DNA of 48,496 nt. It comes from Bacteroidales bacterium (GTDB taxonomy: Bacteria; Bacteroidota; Bacteroidia; Bacteroidales; UBA1556). This document shows positions 32,837 through 40,946 of this stretch, piece after piece. The translations under genes were made by a program, and so were the position numbers. Each line of letters begins with the position of its first letter. The stretch's first letter is position 1. Under the pieces are notes generated by a model, which worked only from the letters and a program-made list of their open reading frames with translations, did no database searches and was not told the origin of the DNA. The stretch lies in the NCBI GenBank assembly GCA_016937295.1, contig JAFGWF010000022.1:1-48496 (forward strand). The letters run 5' to 3'.

Positions 32837-34681
32837 CTATTTAGTAATAGGAATTTTAATAAAAGACGGAATAATATGGTTATCCAACTCTTTAGATGAC
32901 ATAAAAGTCAAAATTTCATTTCGCAAATTCTCAACAATAATTTCCGCTTTTTCCAATTCGATAAGCGATTTTGATTTAATGCTATCGACAGTTACTTTGA
33001 CTTGATTAAACATTTCGATATAAAAACTAATTCCTTTTAAGAGGTTGTCGGCGAATGAAACCATAGAAATATCAGGAACAGCAGCGGCTGAAATTCTATT
33101 TTTCAAAAAATCAACATAGAGTTGCATTTCCTTAATAAACACATGAGGGCGATTTTTTGTTGATAGAACATTAGTTTTACCATAAATGTGGCCAATCATA
33201 TCTTTCAAAGAAATTTGTTTATCAAAATAGGCCATATTTGGACCCGGACATACGGAAACGCCAGGACCTACATCTGAGAAATCTGCACCATTTACCTTTA
33301 AAGCAGAGGTTCCCAAGCCGGCACAAATACAATCCTTTTCAACAATGGCATTGTACTGTTTTTGATATTCTTGCTTGGACAAGTCTTGCTTATCTAATTC
33401 TTTAATTTTTAAGTTTTGATATGCTCTTGAAGCTGTACAAATTCCGCGTTTAGTGAGTTCGGTATTCAATTTAACAAACTTACGAGGACAATCACTTCCG
33501 GGACGTCCTTCGGCTATATACGCTTGTTTTTCAGCATCTTTAGTATTTCCACGCAACGTATTGAAAGGCACACCAAGTGGAGAAATATTACTCAAATACA
33601 AGTCATTTTCTTCGGCTTTAATCAAACGATTTCTGGTTTCTTGATCGACAGCCGTAACACCTTCTACTAACAGGAATGGCGTTCCCCAACCAACGGAATC
33701 GAGTTGATAGTATTCCTTCAAAAACTCATGCTCTTCGTTAGTACCCACACCGCCTTGGTACGTTAAAACCAATTTAGGTTCAAAGTTTTCCAAATTGTAG
33801 TTCTTTGATTCAAGAGATTTTTTTAAAAGTTCAAAGACTTGATGGTATAAATCAGCGCGTTTTTGTTTAAATTCATTTAAGATTGGCCCAATCAGCAAAC
33901 CATCGGAAGCAAACGCATGACCACCACAATTTAGCCCTGATTCGATACGATACTCCGAAACCCACAAACCTCTTTTGGCCAAATATTTACCCTGAATTAA
34001 TGCCGATTTAAAATCACTAACTTTCAAAACAATTTTCTTTTTTAGGATTCCATTTTTATCGGGGTAGAAATCGGGAAAAGACTCCATATAAGCATATAAG
34101 CGAGGGTTCATTCCGGCAGAAAGAATTACAGAAGAATTTAAGTTACTGTTGGCAAATCCACGCAACGCCGCATGAGCATCGTTAAATTCTTGTGGCAATT
34201 CTTTACCGTTTTTATAATTAATCTTATCAACCTTAGTCATAATGTTGACATCAATACTTCCTTTAACCAACTGATTTTTAAATGTTTCAATAAGATGACT
34301 AATATTTGAATTGCGATTTTGATACGCTAAAAACTCTTTTTTCAGGGGTGTTTGATCCGACAAATAATCGAAATAATCTAAGAAATCAGAATACTTTCCT
34401 TTCACGGAACTTTTCATTTCGTCAATTCGCTTATCGACTAAACTATTAAGCAAATTGAGATAGGACGTAATTCGTTTAGCTCTATAATCCTCCATTTTCT
34501 CTGAAATTTCAAAATAAGGAATTTTAAATTTTTGAGAGAAAACTTTACGAAGTTTTTCCAATAAAACATCATCAACCAATGAAATTACAGAGTCGATACC
34601 TAAATGAGAAACTTTGAGAGGTGTATCTATTGTGAAACCAATACCCATTACAGGTATGTGGAAGGAATGGGCATTTGACAT
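32837..34681 (-). CDS. Uncharacterised NPD/nitronate-monooxygenase-like TIM-barrel protein with cysteine-rich extension
   Basis: The 614-aa protein has no confirmed function. The N-terminus (HIPVMGIGFTIDTPLKVSHLGIDSVI) looks like the first strand and turn of a flavin TIM barrel. Later features resemble the 2-nitropropane dioxygenase/nitronate monooxygenase family: NCGGHAFASDGLLIGP (251-266), TYQGGVGTNEEHEFL (307-321) and VGWGTPFLLVEGV (330-342). An insertion of about 120 residues (50-175) and a C-terminal part with Cys398, 415, 451, 453 and 478 (CPRKF, GICTAS, DCICAGLG, SVCPGPN) are unlike simple NMOs; the cysteines could hold an Fe-S cluster or a metal. It lies 20 nt upstream of mqnD. FMN binding is an inference. 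Confidence 0.55.
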   Translation of the reverse strand: MSNAHSFHIPVMGIGFTIDTPLKVSHLGIDSVISLVDDVLLEKLRKVFSQKFKIPYFEISEKMEDYRAKRITSYLNLLNSLVDKRIDEMKSSVKGKYSDFLDYFDYLSDQTPLKKEFLAYQNRNSNISHLIETFKNQLVKGSIDVNIMTKVDKINYKNGKELPQEFNDAHAALRGFANSNLNSSVILSAGMNPRLYAYMESFPDFYPDKNGILKKKIVLKVSDFKSALIQGKYLAKRGLWVSEYRIESGLNCGGHAFASDGLLIGPILNEFKQKRADLYHQVFELLKKSLESKNYNLENFEPKLVLTYQGGVGTNEEHEFLKEYYQLDSVGWGTPFLLVEGVTAVDQETRNRLIKAEENDLYLSNISPLGVPFNTLRGNTKDAEKQAYIAEGRPGSDCPRKFVKLNTELTKRGICTASRAYQNLKIKELDKQDLSKQEYQKQYNAIVEKDCICAGLGTSALKVNGADFSDVGPGVSVCPGPNMAYFDKQISLKDMIGHIYGKTNVLSTKNRPHVFIKEMQLYVDFLKNRISAAAVPDISMVSFADNLLKGISFYIEMFNQVKVTVDSIKSKSLIELEKAEIIVENLRNEILTFMSSKELDNHIIPSFIKIPITK

Positions 34682-34789
34682 AAAAAACTATTAAGGTATT
34701 TAAAAGTAATAAACATTTTGCGAAGATAGTCTAAAACGGATACCGAACTTGTTAATAAAGCCAAACATAAATTAGCAAATAAGGAGAGA

Positions 34790-36325
34790 TTATTCCGTAA
34801 GTTCCTCCGGAGAAATTTCAGGTTCGATTTTTCTTGTATCATATTGAATTTCAATGCCTGACTTATAAATGACGACTATTATTAAGTTACCTTCTTCACT
34901 ATAATACTTCCATTCACCATCCTTGAGTCCCATAGTATAATTACCTTTTTCTCGAATATTTCCATTATCATAATACCAAATATGCACGCCATCCTGAAAA
35001 TCATCAATATAATTTCCTTCAGAATAAACTGTACCATTTGGATAAAAAGATTTCCAATAACCTTCGCGAACATCATCCAAATAATCCCCTTCTGTTCTGT
35101 ATCCATTGACATTTTGAACCCAGAAACCCTCCTTGGAACCATCAACAAAATTACCTTTTACCAAAATGCTGCTATCCATAGCGTACTCAATCATTTCACC
35201 CTGATGAATATCTTCAAAAAGTCGTTCGACCCTCCGCAATGATTTATTGGGATAATACCAACGCCATTCTCCCTTTGCAAGTCCATTTTGGTCATAATCA
35301 CCTGATTGTTCCAGATTTCCGTTTTCAAAATAAAATTTCCAAAGGCCGGTTCGTACATTATTTGTATAGCTTCCCTCCGCCTGCAGCCGTCCACTCAAAA
35401 AATACTCTTGCCACGAGCCTTGTTTTTGGCCATTTTCGTCGATGATACCTTTTCCTACAATTCGTCCCTGGTGAAGAATATAAGCCGAAACAATGCTGCC
35501 ATCCGGTGCATAATCGCGCCTAACTCCTTGCGCTACTCCGTCTTTATAACTACCGATTGTTTTTACAGAACCATCCGCATAATAATCAAAACGCAGCTCA
35601 TATTCAGCAAGTTCAGGAGGATCCACCACTAAAACACCATTGACAAATTTTTGAATATTATCCAAATTACCTGCTTCATCATAGTACTTTACATATCCAT
35701 CAATTTCACCATTTCGATAGGGAATTTCGTTCTTAGTCCTATAATCTTCCCCGCTGTAAAATTCTTTCCAAATTCCGGTTTTTTTTCCTTCTTTGTTAAA
35801 TCGGTTTACTTTTTCAGAGTTAATCAAATAACCCTTTTTATACTTCGTAAGTTCCAAAATTCTACCATCATCTTCGGCATAAGAAACGGAATATCCATCC
35901 TCTAATCCCTCAGAATAAGGTATGGTGCGGAGAATTTTTCCTGACTTAAAATATTCCGTTGCGACACCGGTTTTAACATTGCTGTCAAAAAACTCCACAA
36001 TCTTTTTATCAGGCAAATACGTTGTTCGAGGTCCGGTTTGTTTGCCATTTTTGTAGGAAATACTTACCGAAATATTTCCTTCTTTATCATAAAATTTCCA
36101 CAAACTATCCAATTCATAGTTTTTTCTATTGCCTTCCGATTTAATAATGCCATTTTCGTAATACGTTTTCCAATAACCATCCGGCTGACCATTTCGCATT
36201 GTGCCTTCACTACTGATGATGCCATTAGGATATCGAAAAACTTGATAGCCATTTTGAACAACCGTATCTTGGGATATTCCAAAAAAATAAGTAAAAACTA
36301 AAACCAATAGAATAAAAATTCTCAT
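34790..36325 (-). CDS. Exported MORN/YwqK-repeat protein
   Basis: The 511-aa protein begins with a signal peptide (MRIFILLVLVFTYFFGIS) and is then built almost wholly of about 20-22-residue MORN_2-type repeats with the pattern YYENGxIKSEGNxKNxxxDGxWKxY, for example at 38-56, 50-72, 320-350 and 450-490. Such YwqK-like repeat proteins are common in Bacteroidota; they form long beta-ribbons, and function is generally unknown (envelope association or a toxin-linked antitoxin annotation has been applied to shorter homologues). It starts 12 nt after nadA, so it is probably cotranscribed, although no functional link is clear. Confidence 0.85.
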   Translation of the reverse strand: MRIFILLVLVFTYFFGISQDTVVQNGYQVFRYPNGIISSEGTMRNGQPDGYWKTYYENGIIKSEGNRKNYELDSLWKFYDKEGNISVSISYKNGKQTGPRTTYLPDKKIVEFFDSNVKTGVATEYFKSGKILRTIPYSEGLEDGYSVSYAEDDGRILELTKYKKGYLINSEKVNRFNKEGKKTGIWKEFYSGEDYRTKNEIPYRNGEIDGYVKYYDEAGNLDNIQKFVNGVLVVDPPELAEYELRFDYYADGSVKTIGSYKDGVAQGVRRDYAPDGSIVSAYILHQGRIVGKGIIDENGQKQGSWQEYFLSGRLQAEGSYTNNVRTGLWKFYFENGNLEQSGDYDQNGLAKGEWRWYYPNKSLRRVERLFEDIHQGEMIEYAMDSSILVKGNFVDGSKEGFWVQNVNGYRTEGDYLDDVREGYWKSFYPNGTVYSEGNYIDDFQDGVHIWYYDNGNIREKGNYTMGLKDGEWKYYSEEGNLIIVVIYKSGIEIQYDTRKIEPEISPEELTE

Positions 36326-36337
36326 AAGGAATTGAAT

Positions 36338-37261
36338 TTAAGATATATCTAACATTCGTTGAATTGGTTTTATTGCCTTTTGCATTACATCATCAGGCAA
36401 AATAATTTCATTAGTTTCATTTTCAAGAACATACAGAATTTTTTCTAAGGTAATTTTTTTCATATAAGGGCAATCATTGCAATTACAAATTTCATCAGAA
36501 GGAACGATAATAAATTCTTTTTCAGGATTTTGCTTATACATCTGATGCAAAATTCCGGATTCCGTTGCAACAATATATTTCGTTGCAGAATCGCGATTCG
36601 TAAAATCCAAAAGAGCCGAAGTAGAACCTACAAAATCAGCTAATTCCAAAACAGCACCCTGACATTCAGGATGAGCAATCAATTTTGCATCCGGATTTTC
36701 AATTTTGAGCTGAACGATTTTTTCTGCTTCCAAGATGTCGTGTACTTCACAAGAGCCATCCCATAAAACCATATTTCGTCCGGTTAGTTTGTTGATATAT
36801 CCTCCAAGATTTCGGTCGGGAGCAAAAATGATTTTTTCATCTTTGGGCAGCGAATTCACAATCTTAACCGCATTGCTCGAGGTACAGACGATGTCGGTCA
36901 TCGTTTTCAAATCGGCAGTGCAATTGATATAACTAATGACCGTATGATTCGGGTAACGTTCTTTGAAAGTTTTAAAATTCTCTGCAGGGCAACTATCGGC
37001 CAAACTGCATCCGGCATCCAAATCAGGAAGCAACACTTTAGCCTTTGGGTTAATAATTTTTGCCGTTTCGGCCATAAAATGTACACCGGCGAAAACAATA
37101 ATGTCGCTGTTGATAACTTGAGCTTTTTGAGCCAGCGCCAAACTATCGCCCACAAAATCTGCTATATCTTGAATATCAGCCGTTTGATAGTAATGTGCTA
37201 AAATTATGGCGTTTTTTTCGCTTTTTAACTGTTCGATTTTTGAAATAATTTCTGAAGTCAT
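36338..37261 (-). CDS. nadA: Quinolinate synthase A
   Basis: The 307-aa protein carries three cysteine sites as in NadA: Cys85 (LDAGCSLAD), Cys200 (HPECQGAV) and the CNCNDC group (259-264), which together hold the [4Fe-4S] cluster. It condenses iminoaspartate with dihydroxyacetone phosphate to quinolinate, the first committed step of NAD synthesis, in the cytoplasm. nadB and nadC are not nearby. The upstream TTG at 37282 is part of the same frame, but it lies within the -7 box at 37280-37287, so ATG 37261 (MTSEIISKIEQ) is used. Divergently oriented from rpiB across the long AT-rich gap. Confidence 0.96.
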   Translation of the reverse strand: MTSEIISKIEQLKSEKNAIILAHYYQTADIQDIADFVGDSLALAQKAQVINSDIIVFAGVHFMAETAKIINPKAKVLLPDLDAGCSLADSCPAENFKTFKERYPNHTVISYINCTADLKTMTDIVCTSSNAVKIVNSLPKDEKIIFAPDRNLGGYINKLTGRNMVLWDGSCEVHDILEAEKIVQLKIENPDAKLIAHPECQGAVLELADFVGSTSALLDFTNRDSATKYIVATESGILHQMYKQNPEKEFIIVPSDEICNCNDCPYMKKITLEKILYVLENETNEIILPDDVMQKAIKPIQRMLDIS

Positions 37262-37279
37262 AGTTATAAATTTGAACTG

Positions 37280-37287
37280 CAAAAATA
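37280..37287 (-). promoter_or_regulatory. -7 box for nadA
   Basis: Minus-strand TATTTTTG (TAnnTTTG), 18 nt before ATG 37261. Confidence 0.6.
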
Positions 37288-37486
37288 CAGATTAAAAAAT
37301 TTATAGATTAGCAATTGAATGCGAAGCATATTAAAAATAATTAATTTTTTAAAAGAAAGTATTAGTAGTAGTAGTGATGTTAATATGTGTATAAGTTTCT
37401 TGGTAAGGGCTGTTTTTAATGTTTTCAGGAAAATATCAGCATTTTTATTCACTATCGAATCATATCATTTTTAATATTTTAATGAA

Positions 37487-37808
37487 TTATTAACATGCGG
37501 TTAATATTAATATCTGTTGAAAAATTGTCGATATCAACAAGGTCAAAAAATGTTGATTAACTGTCAGAAAATTCCAAAAAGTTTTTGATAAAAAAAGAGA
37601 TAATGTGATGAAAAAAAACAGTTGAAAGGTTATTAGTAATTATGAACGTTCGAAACACGATATTAACCATTCTTATGTTAATAAATACGACACTATTAGT
37701 TTACAATGACTTAAGATAAAAATTATTATGTTAATTAATTATTAACATCTTCAATTAAAGTAAATTAGAAAAATCGGGTAAGTTTTTGTTAATTTGCAGT
37801 TATTAACA
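37487..37808. repeat. Cluster of TTATTAACA / TGTTAATAA nonamers
   Basis: Exact copies at 37487-37495 (TTATTAACA), 37676-37684 (TGTTAATAA), 37739-37747 (TTATTAACA) and 37800-37808 (TTATTAACA). One- or two-mismatch relatives are TGTTGAAAA (37515), ATATCAACA (37531), TGTTGATTA (37551) and TGTTAATTA (37729). The spacing is irregular and both orientations occur, as for DnaA-box arrays. Two mismatches separate TTATTAACA from the universal DnaA box TTATCCACA. Confidence 0.6.
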
Positions 37809-37838
37809 ATGATGTGTTCAACCATAAATTTTACAGAT

Positions 37839-38273
37839 ATGAATGTTGCAATTGCCTGTGATCATGCAGCTTATGATTTAAAAGAGTTTTTAAAATCGGA
37901 GTTATCAACAAGAGGTTATTCACTTAAAGACTTTGGAGCCTATAGCTCAGAATCGGTAGATTATCCCGATAATATTCATCCTTTGTCAGAAGCTATTGAA
38001 AGAGGAGAATTTTTGCTTGGTATAATTGCATGTGGCAGTGGAAATGGCGCAGCAATAACAGCAAACAAACATCAAGGTGTGAGAGCTTGCATGGCCTGGA
38101 ATACGGAATTGGCTGCATTGGGCCGGCAGCATAACGATGCAAATGTGTTGAGTTTATCGGCTCGTTTTATTGCAAAAGAATATGCTTTAGAGATTGCATT
38201 GGCTTTTTTGACAGCTCAGTTTGAAGGTGGACGTCATGCAAATAGAGTAAACAAAATTCCAGTGAACAAATAG
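37839..38273 (+). CDS. rpiB: Ribose 5-phosphate isomerase B
   Basis: The 144-aa protein is complete RpiB: N-terminal VAIACDHAAYDLKEFL, the catalytic Cys65 in IIACGSGNGAAITANKHQGVRA, and the RQHNDANVLSLSARFI segment. It interconverts ribose 5-phosphate and ribulose 5-phosphate in the pentose phosphate pathway. The frame is open 15 codons further upstream, but homologues begin at MNVAIACDHAA, so ATG 37839 is used; the fourth TTATTAACA repeat then lies in the 5' leader. Its stop overlaps the GTG start of the RNase D gene (TAGTG), so the two are coupled. Confidence 0.95.
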   Translation: MNVAIACDHAAYDLKEFLKSELSTRGYSLKDFGAYSSESVDYPDNIHPLSEAIERGEFLLGIIACGSGNGAAITANKHQGVRACMAWNTELAALGRQHNDANVLSLSARFIAKEYALEIALAFLTAQFEGGRHANRVNKIPVNK

Positions 38274-39430
38274 TGAGTACGAATACCTTTTATATAGATT
38301 CTGCAACAAAAGCTGCTAAAGTTTACCACTTATTGTCTGGCTCCAAAGAAATATCAGTGGATTTGGAATTTGACAACAATTTGCATCATTACGGTTTTAA
38401 ACTTTGCCTTATGCAGATAGGCTTGAAAAACGATGCGTATGTTTTAGATCCGTATTATATTGATATTCAGCAATTTTTTGGAATTCTTGAAAATGAATCT
38501 ATCCGAAAAACAGTATTTAGTTTTGGAGAAGACTTGCGTTTGTTGCATTCGATGGGATGTTTTCCCAGAAATCTATTTGATATTTCGATGGCTGCGAAAT
38601 TTTTGAATTATGAGAAAATTTCATTAGCTGATGTGGTTTTTAGTCATCTGGGAATTACGATTGAAAAAAACCAGCAAATTAGCGATTGGTGCAGTCGTCC
38701 TCTAAAAACCCAACAAATTGACTATGCAGCCGGAGATGTTATTTGGTTAGATGATTTGAGAAACGGTTTTATGGAATTGCTCCGGTCGAAAAACATGTTA
38801 TCTTGGATGGAGGAGGAAAATATTAAGATGTCTGAATCAGATTTTAGTCAATTGATTTATAATAAATTATCGACCAAACTGTTACGTAATTTGAATCAAA
38901 TAGAAGGTCATTATTTAGAAGGTTTTTGGAATTTTAGGGAGGAAATAGCCGCAGAATATGACAAACCGGCATATCAAATTATTTCAAATAATGTTTTGAC
39001 GGAGATGGCTCAAAATCCACAAATGTTAAAGTCATTTTCTCAGTTAAAAGGAGTATTTCATGGCTTGAAAAATGAGTTTTATCAACAGAAATTCAATGAG
39101 TTATACCAAAAACTGAACAATGAAATTCGATTATTAAAATTATCAAGTCAACTTCCGGCCATTAAAAAATTAGGTGCAGACGAATATAAACAAATGCGAT
39201 TAAAAAAAATGGAGGCCGAAAAAACTAAGGAAATACTTTTAAAACCCATTCAAAATTTAATACGACGAGATTTTGGGGAATTTGCTGTTAATTATATTTT
39301 TAGCAATAGAATTATGGATGAGATTGCCTTAAATGATAGAACCAATTGGCGTAACTATCGTAAAGAGTTGATAATAAAGTATTCAGCAGAACTGAATTTA
39401 GAAACAGAATTGTACCAAATCCAGCTATAA
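38273..39430 (+). CDS. rnd: Ribonuclease D-like 3'-5' exonuclease
   Basis: The 385-aa protein has the DEDD exonuclease motifs: SVDLEFD (catalytic Asp30, Glu32), VFSFGEDLRLLHSMG (second motif) and IDYAAGDVIWLDDL (third motif, DYAxxD). The C-terminal half contains a probable HRDC domain (about 215-290, REEIAAEYDKPAYQIISNNVLTEMA). RNase D trims 3' ends of tRNA precursors and other stable RNAs. It starts with GTG 38273, overlapping the rpiB stop by one base. Length is typical. The next gene follows after 10 nt. Confidence 0.93.
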   Translation: MSTNTFYIDSATKAAKVYHLLSGSKEISVDLEFDNNLHHYGFKLCLMQIGLKNDAYVLDPYYIDIQQFFGILENESIRKTVFSFGEDLRLLHSMGCFPRNLFDISMAAKFLNYEKISLADVVFSHLGITIEKNQQISDWCSRPLKTQQIDYAAGDVIWLDDLRNGFMELLRSKNMLSWMEEENIKMSESDFSQLIYNKLSTKLLRNLNQIEGHYLEGFWNFREEIAAEYDKPAYQIISNNVLTEMAQNPQMLKSFSQLKGVFHGLKNEFYQQKFNELYQKLNNEIRLLKLSSQLPAIKKLGADEYKQMRLKKMEAEKTKEILLKPIQNLIRRDFGEFAVNYIFSNRIMDEIALNDRTNWRNYRKELIIKYSAELNLETELYQIQL

Positions 39431-39440
39431 ATTTCTGAAA

Positions 39441-40904
39441 ATGATTAAAGAGAATAATTTGGATCGATATTCAGTGAAAAAATTTTCGTCGGTAATTTGG
39501 GTTTCGATTATTTTATTTCTTTTTCCTCTATTTCTTTTACCTTTTTTCAATTATCCATCAACGGATGATTTCTATATTCCTGATTTGATAAGGTCTATGG
39601 GCTTTTGGGAAGTGCAGAATCATGTTTATCAGAATTGGGGGGCTCGTTATTCCTTTAATTTTATTTCAGCTTTTGGAAATTGGAATCATTTTGTTTTAAA
39701 CCATTATTATTTCCATTCAATGGCTTTAATAATTGGACAACTAATTGCTTCTGTTTTTTTTATTCATAATTTCCTGAAGTATGGTTTAAGCCTAACTATA
39801 TCCAAATCGGAAAAGTGGTTTTTAGGCTTAGTTTTTTATTTGGTTCAGTTGGTTAGTTTGCCTGAGATGAGCACATGGTATTTTTGGTTTAGCAGCGCCA
39901 TAACTTATTCATTACCAACAATATTATTATTTTTTCAGTTAGGATTGCTCTTTCGTTATTATCAAAAAAGGGATCTTTGGTCTATTTTTGTAATTCTCAT
40001 TTTAACCGTGATTTTGGTCGGATCGAATGAAGTTTTTGTGGTGATTCAGGGAGTAACCTTATTTGTTTTTGCAATGCTAACATATCGAAACAAGGTCATT
40101 TTTCGGGTTGTACTTCTCATGGTTTTGGTTTTAAGTTTGTCTGCCGGTTTTTATCTTTTATCTTCCGGTAATCAATATCGTTTCGGAATTATCCCTTCAA
40201 AAAGTCCGGTTTTCTATGTTCTCTCTACCCTTGTTCAGTTTCCAATTATTTTTTGGTCTATTTTTAAAAATCCTCTTTTTTGGTTTTTTGGATTCACGGT
40301 TTTTATGGTTTTAAAGCCTTACCAAGAGCTTATTTTAAGTCGTTTTGGAAATAGTTTAAGGTATATCCTTTTCGTTTTTTTTGGATTACTTATTCTTACT
40401 ATTGTAATTCCCGTAATAGGTCTGAAAGGCAGCATGTTACCTTTAAGATTAGTCAATGTTTTAGTGGTATTTTCTGTGATGTCTTGCATGGCGGTTTTTG
40501 CTTTATTGGCGCTGAAACGTTTTCAAAAACGAGAAACATTGCTATTAAATTTTTCAAGTAAATACTTTTTAATTGTATTTGTGGTAGTATTGTTTGCAAA
40601 TCATTTTACAGCAGATAGTTATCAAAGTTTGATAAGTGCTTTTTATCGAAGCAAAATACATTCGAAACAATTGGAAGCCATGAAAAGGGCAGGGGAGGAG
40701 AAAGGAGTTTTGAGGATTAAAAATTTTAACTGCGAGTTGGATGAATTAACCGAAAATCAGAATGTTACCTTGGCAAAGATTGTTAAGGAGAATCCCCCAT
40801 TTTTTATGAGTTTTGATTTTTTTTCTGACGAAAACTCATTGGAATTTTTAATAAAGCACTACGGATTGGAAAAGGTAATTATAGAAGACTGTAAGAATGA
40901 TTAG
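39441..40904 (+). CDS. Multi-pass membrane protein, GT-C-like (DUF6056-like) paralogue 1
   Basis: The 487-aa protein has a basic N-terminus, a first helix near 18-35, then a loop with a paired-Asp motif (STDDFYIPDLIRSM, D44-D45) and a W-G-A-R-Y-S-F segment, and about ten further helices, ending in a soluble tail of about 75 residues. This layout resembles GT-C glycosyltransferases, in which an Asp pair in the first extracytoplasmic loop acts with polyprenyl-phosphate sugars; I believe the family is DUF6056-like, but this is not certain. The next gene (40947) is its paralogue. With the nearby methyltransferase and GT2 gene it may build a surface glycan or glycolipid. Confidence 0.6.
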   Translation: MIKENNLDRYSVKKFSSVIWVSIILFLFPLFLLPFFNYPSTDDFYIPDLIRSMGFWEVQNHVYQNWGARYSFNFISAFGNWNHFVLNHYYFHSMALIIGQLIASVFFIHNFLKYGLSLTISKSEKWFLGLVFYLVQLVSLPEMSTWYFWFSSAITYSLPTILLFFQLGLLFRYYQKRDLWSIFVILILTVILVGSNEVFVVIQGVTLFVFAMLTYRNKVIFRVVLLMVLVLSLSAGFYLLSSGNQYRFGIIPSKSPVFYVLSTLVQFPIIFWSIFKNPLFWFFGFTVFMVLKPYQELILSRFGNSLRYILFVFFGLLILTIVIPVIGLKGSMLPLRLVNVLVVFSVMSCMAVFALLALKRFQKRETLLLNFSSKYFLIVFVVVLFANHFTADSYQSLISAFYRSKIHSKQLEAMKRAGEEKGVLRIKNFNCELDELTENQNVTLAKIVKENPPFFMSFDFFSDENSLEFLIKHYGLEKVIIEDCKND

Positions 40905-40946
40905 CTATCTATTAGAATAATAATTGGTTACATAAAATCGGTATGT

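Larger units (their letters stand above)
37262..37838. other. Long AT-rich divergent intergenic region, candidate replication origin
   Basis: There is no gene in these 577 bases between nadA (leftward) and rpiB (rightward). The region is very AT-rich and contains a repeat cluster (see 37487-37808), many TTAA-containing words and a near-palindrome ATGTTAAT / ATTAACAT (37728-37735 / 37741-37748). It is the point where the gene direction switches: nearly all genes to the left as far as 7.9 kb are on the minus strand, all to the right on the plus strand. This is what an origin of bidirectional replication looks like, but divergent promoters give the same local pattern. dnaA and classic TTATCCACA boxes are not seen. 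Confidence 0.4.

Noticed and set aside
34648-34854. A 68-codon minus-strand open frame between the MORN-repeat gene and the NMO-like gene
   Set aside because: It overlaps the ends of both well-supported genes in another frame, and its product is not recognisable.
37264-37452. A 62-codon open frame in the AT-rich gap before nadA
   Set aside because: It consists of Lys/Leu/Phe-rich AT-derived codons, crosses the nadA promoter and lacks a plausible start or domain; the gap is better read as non-coding.
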